A stretch of DNA of 64,000 bases from Hydrogenophaga sp. (GTDB lineage Bacteria; Pseudomonadota; Gammaproteobacteria; Burkholderiales; Burkholderiaceae_C), in the NCBI RefSeq assembly GCF_018780075.1, contig NZ_JADMKB010000037.1, positions 124,001 through 188,000 on the forward strand, given 5' to 3'. The notes below the pieces were generated by a model, which was given only the letters and a program-made list of their open reading frames with translations, did not search any database and was not told where the DNA came from. Each line of letters begins with the position of its first letter. The first letter of the stretch is position 1. A program made the position numbers and the translations under genes. Positions 16,005-25,600 of this stretch are shown here, one piece after another.

Positions 16005-17207
16005 TCACACGCGCTCGATGATCAGCGCAATGCCCTGCCCCACGCCGATGCACATGGTGCACAGCGCGTAACGCCCGCCGGTGGCGTGCAGGCGGTTGAC
16101 CGCCGTGGTGGCCAGGCGCGCGCCGCTGGCGCCCAGCGGATGACCCAGCGCGATGGCGCCGCCCCAGGCGTTCACGCGCTCATCGTCGTCTTGCAGACCG
16201 AGCTGGCGCAGCACGGCCAGCCCTTGTGCGGCAAAGGCTTCATTGAGTTCGATCACATCCAGCTGGTCGAGTTTGAGTCCGGTGAGGGCAAGCACCTTCT
16301 GCGTTGCCGGTGCCGGGCCGATGCCCATGATGCGCGGCGCCACCCCGGCCGTGGCCATGCCGACGATGCGGGCCTTGGGGGTGAGTCCGTTCTTGGCGGC
16401 GGTGGCTTCGTCGGCCAGCAGCAGCGCGCAGGCACCGTCGTTCACGCCGCTGGCGTTGCCCGCGGTCACCGTGCCGTCGGGCCGCACCACGCCTTTGAGT
16501 TTGGCCAGCGTTTCCAGGCTGGTTTCGCGCGGGTGTTCGTCGGTGTCCACCACCAGCGAATCGCCCTTCTTTTGCGGGATGCTCACGGGGCAGATCTCGC
16601 GCGCCAGGTGGCCGGCCTTGATGGCCGCCACGGCTTTCATCTGGCTGGCCAAGGCCATGCGGTCCTGCGCTTCGCGTTCGATCTTGAAGTCGGTCGCCAC
16701 GTTTTCGGCCGTCTCGGGCATCGAGTCCACGCCGTACTGGGCCTTCATCAGCTTGTTGACGAAGCGCCAGCCGATGGTGGTGTCGTACACGGCGTTGTTG
16801 CGCGAAAAGGCACTTTCGGCCTTGGGCATGACGAAGGGCGCACGGCTCATGCTTTCCACGCCGCCGGCGATCATCAGGCCGGCTTCACCCGCCTTGATGG
16901 CACGCGCCGCGCTGCCCACGGCATCGAGACCGGACCCGCACAGGCGGTTGATGGTGCCACCGGGCACCTCCAGCGGCAGGCCGGCGAGCAGGCTGCTCAT
17001 GCGCGCGACGTTGCGGTTGTCTTCACCGGCCTGGTTGGCGCAGCCGTAGAGCACGTCGGTGATGGCGGCCCAGTCGACGTTCGGGTTGCGCGCCATCAGG
17101 GCGCGAAGGGGAATGGCGCCGAGGTCGTCGGTGCGCACGCTCGAGAGCGCGCCGCCGTAGCGGCCGAAGGGCGTGCGGATCGCGTCGCAGATGTAGGCTT
17201 GGGTCAT
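16005..17207 (-). CDS. pcaF: 3-oxoadipyl-CoA thiolase
   Basis: Thiolase that cleaves 3-oxoadipyl-CoA into succinyl-CoA and acetyl-CoA, the last step of the beta-ketoadipate and phenylacetate routes. The 400-residue length and the N-terminus AYICDAIRTPFGRYGGALSS match PcaF. The nucleophile is Cys90 in INRLCGSGLDAVG; the second catalytic elements GHPLGASGARL (His) and CTMCIGVGQG (Cys) are intact, as is VIELNEAFAAQ. No other aromatic-degradation genes are in the window. A generic acetyl-CoA acetyltransferase is the alternative reading. Confidence 0.88.
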   Translation of the reverse strand: MTQAYICDAIRTPFGRYGGALSSVRTDDLGAIPLRALMARNPNVDWAAITDVLYGCANQAGEDNRNVARMSSLLAGLPLEVPGGTINRLCGSGLDAVGSAARAIKAGEAGLMIAGGVESMSRAPFVMPKAESAFSRNNAVYDTTIGWRFVNKLMKAQYGVDSMPETAENVATDFKIEREAQDRMALASQMKAVAAIKAGHLAREICPVSIPQKKGDSLVVDTDEHPRETSLETLAKLKGVVRPDGTVTAGNASGVNDGACALLLADEATAAKNGLTPKARIVGMATAGVAPRIMGIGPAPATQKVLALTGLKLDQLDVIELNEAFAAQGLAVLRQLGLQDDDERVNAWGGAIALGHPLGASGARLATTAVNRLHATGGRYALCTMCIGVGQGIALIIERV

Positions 17208-17302
17208 GGCTTGTCTCCGATAGGGTGGTGGGTCGCGTCGGGCGTTGAAGTGACAGGTCATCCACCGCCGAAACCGAAAAACACATGCAGGATAATGCAT
17301 CC

Positions 17303-17740
17303 ATGTTCAATCCGTCCCAAGCCGATGTGCGGCGCTTTTTCTGTTCGGTCCACGCCAAGCGCCTGGGCGGACAACCCATGGAGGCCATCGAGACGCTGGC
17401 CGGTCAGTGGATCGCCGAGCACCCCGAGTACCACGCCGAGCTGTCCGATGTGGACACTGCGCTGGCCCGCCTGGGGGAGCCGGGCAGCGGCACCAACGAG
17501 AACCCGTTCCTGCACCTGTCGATGCACCTGTCCATCAGCGAGCAGTGCAGCATCGACCAGCCCCCCGGCATCCGCCAGGCGGTGGAGTTGCTGGCGGCGC
17601 GCCGGGGCGATCTGCACGCCGCGCACCACGAGGTGATGGAATGCCTAGGCACCATGCTCTGGGAAAGCCAGCGGGCCGGCCGCCCGCCCGACGGCCAGGC
17701 CTACATCGACCAGGTGCGGCGCCGGGCGACACAGGATTGA
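17303..17740 (+). CDS. DUF1841 family protein
   Basis: A 145-residue soluble protein matching DUF1841: MFNPSQADVRRFF start, IAEHPEYHAEL, then ENPFLHLSMHLSISEQ and the GDLHAAHHEVMECLGTMLWESQR segment with several conserved His. These suggest a metal-binding or structural helical protein, but no function is established. ATG at 17303 fits the family start; an extension of six codons is possible. It is divergent from pcaF and followed by a strong terminator. Confidence 0.82.
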   Translation: MFNPSQADVRRFFCSVHAKRLGGQPMEAIETLAGQWIAEHPEYHAELSDVDTALARLGEPGSGTNENPFLHLSMHLSISEQCSIDQPPGIRQAVELLAARRGDLHAAHHEVMECLGTMLWESQRAGRPPDGQAYIDQVRRRATQD

Positions 17741-17783
17741 CCTCCCGGCATGGCTTCAGCTTCAAGATCCCCACAACAAAAAA

Positions 17784-17805
17784 GCCGCTCTGAGAGCGGC
17801 TTTTT
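17784..17805. terminator. Bidirectional terminator between DUF1841 and cytochrome c4
   Basis: Stem GCCGCTC / GAGCGGC with loop TGA, flanked by a run of A on the left and five T on the right. It serves the convergent genes on both sides. Confidence 0.9.
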
Positions 17806-17823
17806 CATGGGCGTTGGCGCGGA

Positions 17824-18492
17824 TCAGCGGAAGCGCGATTGCGGCACGGTCTGCAGGTCGCCATCCAGCGAGCCGAGGTACTTGGCGATCTCGCGCATTT
17901 CGGCCGGCTTGAACTGCTTGGCGATGCCGGCCATGATGCCGTTGGAGCGGCCAACCACGTTGTTGCCTTCCACCGAATAGGCCTTGAGCGCCACGTACAG
18001 GTAGTCGGCGTGCTGGCCGGCGATCTTGGGGTAGGTCGGGTCGATGGGTTTGGCGAAGTTGGCGCCGTGGCAGGAAGCGCAGGCACCCTTCTCAATCAGT
18101 GCGGCGGCTGCGGCGCTGGCGGTCTTGGGCGCATCGCCCGGTGCCTTGCCCGCTTGAGCCGAGTAGAAGGCGGCCAGATCGGCCATGTCCTGCTCGGACA
18201 GCGAGGCAGCGATGCCACGCATGGACGGGTGCTTGCGGTCGCCCTTTTTGTAGGCGGTCAGCGCGGACACGATGTACTTGTCGGACTGGCCCGAGATTTT
18301 CGGCACCTTGTGGATCTCGGGGAAGCTGTTCTGGTACCCCGCGATGCCGTGGCAACCGATGCACATCTCGGCCTTCTTCTTGCCCGCATCAGCGGAGCCG
18401 GTCACGCCCTGAGCCTGAGCGGCCGTGGCGGCCACCAAAAGGGTCGCAGCGGCGACAACGGTACGGGTGATCAGGGGCAACAGTTGGTTCAT
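17824..18492 (-). CDS. Diheme cytochrome c4
   Basis: Periplasmic diheme electron carrier of 222 residues. After a signal peptide ending ATAAQAQG there are two class-I c domains: the first heme site is CIGCH and the second CASCH, each followed by its axial Met region (PSMRGIAASLSE and NGIMAGIAKQF). Cytochrome c4 passes electrons from the bc1 complex to terminal oxidases, which fits the aa3 locus nearby. The start MNQLLPL is chosen over a longer frame that would read into the Fnr-type site. Confidence 0.92.
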   Translation of the reverse strand: MNQLLPLITRTVVAAATLLVAATAAQAQGVTGSADAGKKKAEMCIGCHGIAGYQNSFPEIHKVPKISGQSDKYIVSALTAYKKGDRKHPSMRGIAASLSEQDMADLAAFYSAQAGKAPGDAPKTASAAAAALIEKGACASCHGANFAKPIDPTYPKIAGQHADYLYVALKAYSVEGNNVVGRSNGIMAGIAKQFKPAEMREIAKYLGSLDGDLQTVPQSRFR

Positions 18493-18517
18493 TTTGCAAG
18501 CACAATGAGATGGACGA

Positions 18518-18531
18518 TTGATAAAAATCAA
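18518..18531 (-). promoter_or_regulatory. Fnr/Anr-type site upstream of cytochrome c4
   Basis: Perfect palindrome TTGAT-AAAA-ATCAA, 26-39 bases upstream of the cytochrome c4 start and about 90 bases upstream of the divergent moxR start. The spacing to the c4 gene almost equals that of the coxB site. Confidence 0.7.
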
Positions 18532-18619
18532 CAGACGATTATATAGACTCGATCATCGCCGACCGCTTATTGAATACCCTGATCCGCTGGCCCGCCGCAG
18601 CGTCAACCGCGTCACCCCC

Positions 18620-19462
18620 ATGAAATTCCAAGGCTCTGAAAACTACGTCGCCACACAGGACCTGATGCTGGCCGTCAACGCTGCCATCACGCTCAAGCGC
18701 CCGCTGCTGGTCAAGGGCGAGCCGGGCACCGGCAAGACCATGCTGGCCGAAGAGGTGGCGCAGGCGCTGAACGTGCCACTGCTGCAGTGGCACATCAAGA
18801 GCACCACCAAGGCGCAGCAGGGCCTGTACGAATACGACGCGGTGAGCCGCCTGCGCGATTCGCAGCTCGGCGACGAAAAGGTCAAGGACATCCACAACTA
18901 CATCGTCAAGGGCGTGCTGTGGCAGGCCTTCACGGCCGACGAGCCGGTGGCGCTGCTGATCGACGAAATCGACAAGGCCGACATCGAGTTCCCCAACGAC
19001 CTGCTGCGCGAACTCGACCGCATGGAGTTCTATTGCTACGAGACGCGCGAGCTGGTGCGCGCCAAGCACCGCCCGCTGGTGTTCATCACCTCCAACAACG
19101 AAAAAGAGCTGCCCGACGCCTTCCTGCGCCGCTGCTTCTTCCACTACATCAAGTTTCCCGAAGCGGAGACCATGCAGAAGATCGTGGACGTGCACTTCCC
19201 CAGTCTCAAGCAGGACCTGCTGAAGGTGGCGATGAAGACCTTCTACGATGTGCGCAACCTGCCCGGCCTGAAGAAGAAACCCAGCACCAGCGAACTGATC
19301 GACTGGCTCAAGCTGTTGATGGCCGAAGACATTCCGCTCGAAGCGCTGCAAAGCGCCGACAGCAAGGTCGCCGTGCCACCGCTGGTGGGCGCGCTGCTCA
19401 AGAACGAACAGGACACCACGCTGTTCGAGAAGCTGGTGTTCATGAACCAGCGGAACCGCTGA
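18620..19462 (+). CDS. MoxR family AAA+ ATPase
   Basis: A 280-residue AAA+ ATPase of the MoxR class, chaperones that work with VWA-domain partners to insert cofactors or remodel complexes. Walker A is GEPGTGKT, Walker B is LLIDEIDKAD, sensor 1 lies in VFITSNNEKELPDAF and the arginine finger in LRRCFF. The start MKFQGSENYVAT is the standard family start. It is followed after 34 bases by the VWA gene, the usual MoxR-VWA pair. Confidence 0.92.
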   Translation: MKFQGSENYVATQDLMLAVNAAITLKRPLLVKGEPGTGKTMLAEEVAQALNVPLLQWHIKSTTKAQQGLYEYDAVSRLRDSQLGDEKVKDIHNYIVKGVLWQAFTADEPVALLIDEIDKADIEFPNDLLRELDRMEFYCYETRELVRAKHRPLVFITSNNEKELPDAFLRRCFFHYIKFPEAETMQKIVDVHFPSLKQDLLKVAMKTFYDVRNLPGLKKKPSTSELIDWLKLLMAEDIPLEALQSADSKVAVPPLVGALLKNEQDTTLFEKLVFMNQRNR

Positions 19463-19496
19463 ACGGCTCCCGCGACCTCGATACGGAGGATTCGCC

Positions 19497-20684
19497 ATGC
19501 TGATCGACTTCTTCTACACCCTGCGCGCGGCCAAGCTGCCGGTCTCGGTCAAGGAATACCTCACACTGCTTGAAGCCTTGAAGCAGGACGTGGTGGGCCC
19601 GACCAACCCCGACGCCTGCACCATGGACGACTTCTACTTCCTCAGCCGCACGGCGCTGGTGAAGGACGAGAAGCACTACGACAAGTTCGACCGCGCCTTC
19701 GCCGCCTACTTCAAGGGCGTGGAGATGATCGCGGACTTCACCAAGCCCATTCCCGCCGACTGGCTGCGCCAGGAGATGGAGCGCATCCTGTCTGACGAGC
19801 AGAAGGCCAACGCGCCAAAAATGGACTGGGACGAGCTGATGGAGACGCTCAAGAAGCGGCTCGAAGAGCAGAAGGAGCGCCACGAGGGCGGCAGCAAGTG
19901 GATCGGCACCGGCGGCACCTCGCCGTTCGGCAACAGCGGGCAGAACCCGCAGGGCGTGCGCATCGGCGGCAAGGGCGGCAACAAGAGCGGCGTGAAGGTG
20001 TGGGAGCAACGCGCCTACCGCGACTACGACGACACGCAGGAACTCGGCACGCGCAACATCAAGGTGGCGCTGCGCCGCCTGCGCAAGTTCGCGCGCGAGG
20101 GCAACGAGTTCGAGCTGGACCTGCCCGACACCATCCGCGCCACCGCGGCCAACGCCGGCTACCTGGACATCAAGATGATCCCGGAGCGGCACAACAACGT
20201 GAAGGTGCTGCTGCTGATGGACGTGGGCGGCACCATGGACGAACACATCCAGCGGGTCGAAGAGCTGTTCAGCGCGGTCAAGAGCGAGTTCAAGCACCTG
20301 GAGTTCTATTACTTCCACAACTGCGTCTACGACTTCATGTGGAAGAACAACAAGCGCCGCTACGCCGAGAAGTTCCCGACGCTGGACATCATCCGCAAGT
20401 ACAACAAGGACTACAAACTGATCTTCGTGGGCGACGCGACCATGAGCCCCTACGAGATCCTGCAGCCCGGCGGCAGCGTGGAATACAACAACGAAGAGGC
20501 CGGCGCCGAGTGGTTACAACGACTCACACACGCGTTTCCCAAATTTGCCTGGATCAACCCGGAACCTCAGGGCGTGTGGCAGTATCGACAGAGCATCAGC
20601 ATCATCCAGCAGCTCATGGGCCAGCGCATGCACCCGCTGACCTTGAGGGGCCTGGAAGAGACGATGAGAATGCTCTCGAAATAG
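19497..20684 (+). CDS. VWA-domain protein (CoxE-like), MoxR partner
   Basis: A 395-residue protein. The N-terminal half (LIDFFYTLRAAKLPVSVKEYLTLLEAL onward) matches the VWA-CoxE family, followed by a flexible Gly-rich linker (about 140-165) and a C-terminal von Willebrand A domain. The MIDAS metal-site motif is altered: LLMDVGGTMD replaces DxSxS, keeping the first Asp but with Gly at both serine positions. GGAGG precedes the ATG. It should act with the MoxR ATPase; the client is unknown. Confidence 0.88.
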   Translation: MLIDFFYTLRAAKLPVSVKEYLTLLEALKQDVVGPTNPDACTMDDFYFLSRTALVKDEKHYDKFDRAFAAYFKGVEMIADFTKPIPADWLRQEMERILSDEQKANAPKMDWDELMETLKKRLEEQKERHEGGSKWIGTGGTSPFGNSGQNPQGVRIGGKGGNKSGVKVWEQRAYRDYDDTQELGTRNIKVALRRLRKFAREGNEFELDLPDTIRATAANAGYLDIKMIPERHNNVKVLLLMDVGGTMDEHIQRVEELFSAVKSEFKHLEFYYFHNCVYDFMWKNNKRRYAEKFPTLDIIRKYNKDYKLIFVGDATMSPYEILQPGGSVEYNNEEAGAEWLQRLTHAFPKFAWINPEPQGVWQYRQSISIIQQLMGQRMHPLTLRGLEETMRMLSK

Positions 20685-20690
20685 ACCCGA

Positions 20691-22643
20691 ATGAACCTTC
20701 GCTTGCGGGGCCGTGTGGTGAGCACACGGCTCTTTTGCTTTCTGGCGCTCTGGCCGGTCGCGGTGGTGGCGCAGAGCCCCGAACCCGCAGTCCTCAGCGC
20801 CCCGGCACCTTCGCCAGGCGCGTTGCCTGAGGCCGAGGGTGACGCACCCGCGAGCGAGCGCTTCGGCATCCGCGTCGACACCCCGTCGCCGGCGCTGCAG
20901 GCCTTCCTGCTGCGCCACATGGAACTGCAGCGGTTTCGCACGCTGTCCGATCTCGATACGGGCGAACTCGACCGCCTGCTGGTCGCGGCGCCCGAAAACC
21001 TGCGCGACCTGCTGGGCACCCAAGGCTATTTTTCCCCCGAGATCTCGGTGACCCGCGAGCCGTCGGCGGGCGGCGGCCTGGGCGATGTGCTCGTGCGCGT
21101 GACACCGGGCCCGACCACCCAGGTGGCCGCCGCCACCGCCTACCTCAGCGGCGACATCGCCAGCGCCGACGCGGCCGCCGGTCAGCGTGAAGCCCTGCGC
21201 CAACGCAGCCAGCAGGCGGTGGGCCAGGGCTTCACGCAGGCCGGCTGGAGCCGCTTGAAGTCGGACCTGCTGCGCGAACTCACCGCCGAACGCTACCCGC
21301 GAGGGCGCATCGTCAACAGCCTGAGCGACATCGACAACCGCGCGAACCAGGCGTTCTGGCACATCGAACTCGACTCCGGTGCGCCGGTGAAGGTGGGCGA
21401 GGTGCGGCTGAACGGCGCCGAGCGCTACGACCCGGTCACGGTGCAGCGGCTGGTGCGGCTGGCCGGTCTGGGGCCGGGCACGGACTACAGCCTCACGCGA
21501 CTGCAGGACGCTCAGCAGCGCATCGTCGACACCGGCTACTACAGCTCGGTGTTTGCCTACGTGGACCTGGACACGACCGCCAACGACCCGGGCTCACCCG
21601 CGCCGGTGGTGGTGCAGGTGAAAGAAGCGCCGCTGCAGAGCATCGTGCTCGGCGTGGGCGGCAGCACCAACAACGGCCCGCGCCTGTCCGCCGAACACAA
21701 GCACCTGCGCCTGCCCGGCCTGGGCTGGCAGGCCCTGAGCAAGCTGCAGCTCGAACGCAACGACCAGTTGCTGTCCTCGGACTGGACCGCACCGATCGAA
21801 GACAAGGGATGGCAGTGGCTCGCGGGCGGCCGGCTGGCGCGCCAGATCGACGACGAGACCACCGTCTCCAGCCTGCGGCTGAGCCTGGGCAAATCGCAGC
21901 CCACGGCGCGGCTGGACCGGCGCTATTTCGTGCAGTACGACCGCGCGCGCACCGTCAACACCGTCTCGGCGCAGGCCTCGTCCGACGGCAACGAGGCCGC
22001 GGTGTCGGCCAACTACGGCTGGACCTGGCGCCGCTTCGACACCCTGCCCTACCCCAACGAGGGCTACGGTCTCGGGCTCACCCTCGGCGTGGGCACGACG
22101 CTGGACGGCGCGCGCAAGCCCTTCTTCACCAGCCAGGCCCGCTGGCTGGCCTACTGGCCGCTGGGCAGCGTGCCCGCCACGGGCGCGGACAACCGCCCTT
22201 CCGACACCACCGCCGCGCGCAGCCAGCTCGGGCGCCTGGCGCTGCGGCTGCAGGGCGGCGCGGTGCTGGCCCAGCAGAACGCACCAATTCCCGACACGCA
22301 GCTGTTCCTGACCGGCGGCGACAACACCGTGCGCGGCTACGGCCTGCGCGACATCGGCGTGATGCAGACGGACGGCAGCGTGACCGCCGGCCGTTACCTC
22401 GCGGTGGCGAGCTTCGAGTGGCAGCGCCCCATCTGGCGCCAGGGCGTGCGCACCGACTGGGAAAGCGTGCTGTTCGTGGACGCCGGCACCGTCACCAACC
22501 GCACCACGCCCTCCACGGCGCGGGTCGGCGTGGGCGCGGGCGTGCGCTACAACAGCCCGGTGGGGCCGCTGCAACTGGACCTCGCCTACGGCGTCACGCC
22601 GAAACGCCTGCGCCTGCACCTGAACGTGGGCTTCAGCTTCTGA
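20691..22643 (+). CDS. tamA: TamA, Omp85-family outer-membrane assembly factor
   Basis: Outer-membrane subunit of the translocation and assembly module, which helps insert certain beta-barrels and moves lipids. The 650-residue protein has a signal peptide, POTRA domains in roughly the first 300 residues (for example APVKVGEVRLNGAERYDPVTV), and a C-terminal 16-strand barrel. The Omp85 loop-6 motif is seen as TVRGYGLRDIG, and the barrel closes with GPLQLDLAYGV and a terminal NVGFSF. It lies six bases before tamB and six after the VWA gene. Confidence 0.92.
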   Translation: MNLRLRGRVVSTRLFCFLALWPVAVVAQSPEPAVLSAPAPSPGALPEAEGDAPASERFGIRVDTPSPALQAFLLRHMELQRFRTLSDLDTGELDRLLVAAPENLRDLLGTQGYFSPEISVTREPSAGGGLGDVLVRVTPGPTTQVAAATAYLSGDIASADAAAGQREALRQRSQQAVGQGFTQAGWSRLKSDLLRELTAERYPRGRIVNSLSDIDNRANQAFWHIELDSGAPVKVGEVRLNGAERYDPVTVQRLVRLAGLGPGTDYSLTRLQDAQQRIVDTGYYSSVFAYVDLDTTANDPGSPAPVVVQVKEAPLQSIVLGVGGSTNNGPRLSAEHKHLRLPGLGWQALSKLQLERNDQLLSSDWTAPIEDKGWQWLAGGRLARQIDDETTVSSLRLSLGKSQPTARLDRRYFVQYDRARTVNTVSAQASSDGNEAAVSANYGWTWRRFDTLPYPNEGYGLGLTLGVGTTLDGARKPFFTSQARWLAYWPLGSVPATGADNRPSDTTAARSQLGRLALRLQGGAVLAQQNAPIPDTQLFLTGGDNTVRGYGLRDIGVMQTDGSVTAGRYLAVASFEWQRPIWRQGVRTDWESVLFVDAGTVTNRTTPSTARVGVGAGVRYNSPVGPLQLDLAYGVTPKRLRLHLNVGFSF

Positions 22644-22648
22644 CACCG

Positions 22649-25600
22649 ATGAGCGCCACCGACGACACGCCGCCCCCACCGCCCACCCCTTCGCCGCGCG
22701 CGCGGCGGCGCATCGGCCGGTTCGTGGTCCGTTCGCTGGCCGTTCTGCTGGTGGTGGTGATCACCACGCTGGCCACCACCTGGTGGTGGGCCGGCACGCC
22801 GGGCTCGGCGGCGCAGGCGGTGGGCTGGGCCGTGCGCTGGATGGAGCGGCGCGCCGACACGGTGGGCACGCTGCGCACCCTGGGCGTCGAAGGCAGCGTG
22901 CGCAGCGGCGTGACGGTGGCGGCGCTGGACTGGCGCCGGGGCGCGCTGGCCGTGCACGCGGAAGGCGTGGTGCTGCAGTGGGACGACGCGCTGTGGCTCG
23001 GCCTCCTGCGCGGGCGGGGTGTGCACCCCAGCTCGGCGCACCTGCGGCTGCTGCGGATCACCGACACCCGCGAACCCACGCCCACCGAGCCGCTGGAGCG
23101 GCTCGTGCTGCCGCTGCCGGTGAGCCTGGCCTTTTCGGTGGACCGTTTCGAGCACATCGGCACCGACGCCTCGCCGTTCACGCTCAGCGACATCCGTGGC
23201 CACTACCACTACGGGCTTCTCGACCCCTCCAGCGACGCGCCAACGCTGCCCGCCACCACCGGCCTCGCCTTCGCGCACCGGCTGCGGCTGGACACCCTGC
23301 AACTCGCCGACGGCCGCTACCAGGGCGCCCTGACCCTGGGTGCCGAGGCGCCCATGCCGCTGGCACTGGACCTGCAGGGCACGCTGCCCACCCGGGTGCC
23401 CGACGGCGAGGCCATGAGCCTCACGGCCCAGGCGCAGGTGCGTGGCAACCTGGGCGGCGCGGCGGCGGCGCTGGACATCACGGCCCAGGTGCAAGGCAGC
23501 GCCACCCCCACGGGCAAGACCGAACCCGGCGCCCATCCCTCGCTCGCGCTCACCGCGCGCGTGATGCCCTGGGCGACCCAGCCGCTGGTCAGTGCCGACG
23601 CCAACGCCCAGGCGCTGAACCTCGCGGCGCTGTGGCCCACCGCGCCGATGACCGCGCTCAGCGGCCGCCTACAGGCGCAGCCCGACGGCGCCGCGTGGCG
23701 CGCGAGCGTGACGCTGGCCAACGCCCTGCCCGGCCCGGCCGACAAGGCGCGGCTCCCGCTGCAGAGCCTGAGCGCCGAGGTTCAACAGCGCGGCGTGCGC
23801 TGGACCGTGTCGGACCTGCAGGCCGAGCTGGGTGGCGGAACGTTGAAGGCCCAGGGCGCGTTCGACCTCGACACCGCCGGCGGCGCCCGCCTGCCCAGCG
23901 CCTGGCAAGGCGAAGCCACGGCCAGCGGCGTTCGCCCGGCCCTGCTCTGGAGCACCCTGCCACCGGCGGCCCTGGACGCCCAGGCCAGCGCGCGCGCCGC
24001 GCCCACCGCCAGCGCGCCGCAGGCCGTGGAGCTGAGTGCGCGGGTCACGCCCTCGGCGCGCCAGCCGGCCGGCGTGTCGCTGGCCGCGCTTCGGCAAAGC
24101 GAGGTGCGGGTCAAAGGGCTGTGGCAACCGGCACCGGCCGTGGCGGGCACCGCTGCGCCACCGGCCTGGCACGGTCTGCTGCAACTGGCGGAAGCGCACA
24201 TCGCCATCGCGGGCGCGCAGCTCGACGCCCAGGGACAACTGGACACGGCGCGGCTGCGCCACGACGGCCAGGGCAGCCTGGCGCTGCCCGGTCTGGGCCT
24301 GGCGTGGAAAGGCCTCGCTTCGCACGCGCAGGGCCAGGGCGAAGCGACGTTGCAACTCGCGAGCGCGGCGCGCGCGCTGGCCTGGGTGCGCAGCCTGCAG
24401 ACCCTGCCCTGGGTGGGCGAGCGGGTGCGCGCGGCGCTCGCGGCGCAGGGCGTGCACAGCGCCGAGGGTGACGCGAACGCTTCATTGAAATGGAACGGCG
24501 GGCTGGGCGCGCTCGGCTGGCCGGCCGCGCCGGGCGCGGACCCGGACGCCGTGGCGCCGCTGCGCCTGGAGGCGGCGTTGAACGTGCCCCGGCTGGCGCT
24601 GGAGAGCGACGCCACCGGCCCGCTCGCGCTCGCGGGCATCGCGCTGCAGGCGCAAGGGCCCTTGCAGGCGCTGCAACTCAGCGCGCAGGGCAGCGCCACC
24701 GTGGCGCCGTGGCGCGCTTCGATCGACACGGCCGGGCAGTTGCGCGCCAACGCGGTGCTGCGCGAAGGCGGGCACATCGACCTGAGCCGCCTCGCGCTGC
24801 GCCTGAACCCGGTGCCCAACCCTGCCGACCCGAAAGCCCCCGCGCCGGGCTGGGCGCTGGAGAGCCCGCAGCCGCTGCGCCTAGGCTGGACGGGCGTGCC
24901 GGGTCAGAGCGTGTCGCTCGACGCCGGCACCGGCAGCTTGCTCCTGCGTCCGCTGAACGCGGGCGCCCCCACCCCCGACACGCCGCTGACCCTGGCCTGG
25001 CAGCATTTGCGCTGGCAAGGCGCCTCGCTGGAGACGCAGGGCCGGCTGCAGGGCCTGTCGCTGCCCTGGGTCGACATGCTCGCCGCCCTCGCGCAACCCG
25101 ATGCGCGTGGCCCGCTGCAGGCGGCGGGACTGAGCGGCGACCTGCTGTTCGATGCCGATTGGGACGTGCGTCTGCCCGCCGACGCCGGCACGCCGCCCGC
25201 GCTCACCGCCAGCCTGCAGCGGCGCAGTGGCAGCCTGCGCTGGCGCCAGGGGGGAGGGGCGGCCGGTCCGGCCGACGCCACGGCCGCCAACGGCAACGGG
25301 GCGCTCGACGCTGGCGTGCGCGACGCGCGCGTGAGCCTGGCCCTTCAAGACCGCCGCTGGCGCGCACAGCTGCGCTGGGACACCGAGCGCCTGGGCCAGG
25401 CCAGCGCCGAGCTGAACGCCACCGTCGCCCCGGGCAACGCTGCGTCCGAGGCCGGCCTGCTGGAGCGCTGGTGGCCGGCCGACACCCCGATCCAGGGCAC
25501 CGCGCAGGTGCGGCTGCCGCAGGTGGGCGTGTGGTCGGTGCTGGCGCCACCCGGCTGGCGCATGCAAGGCACGCTCAACGCCGACGCGACGGTCGCGGGC

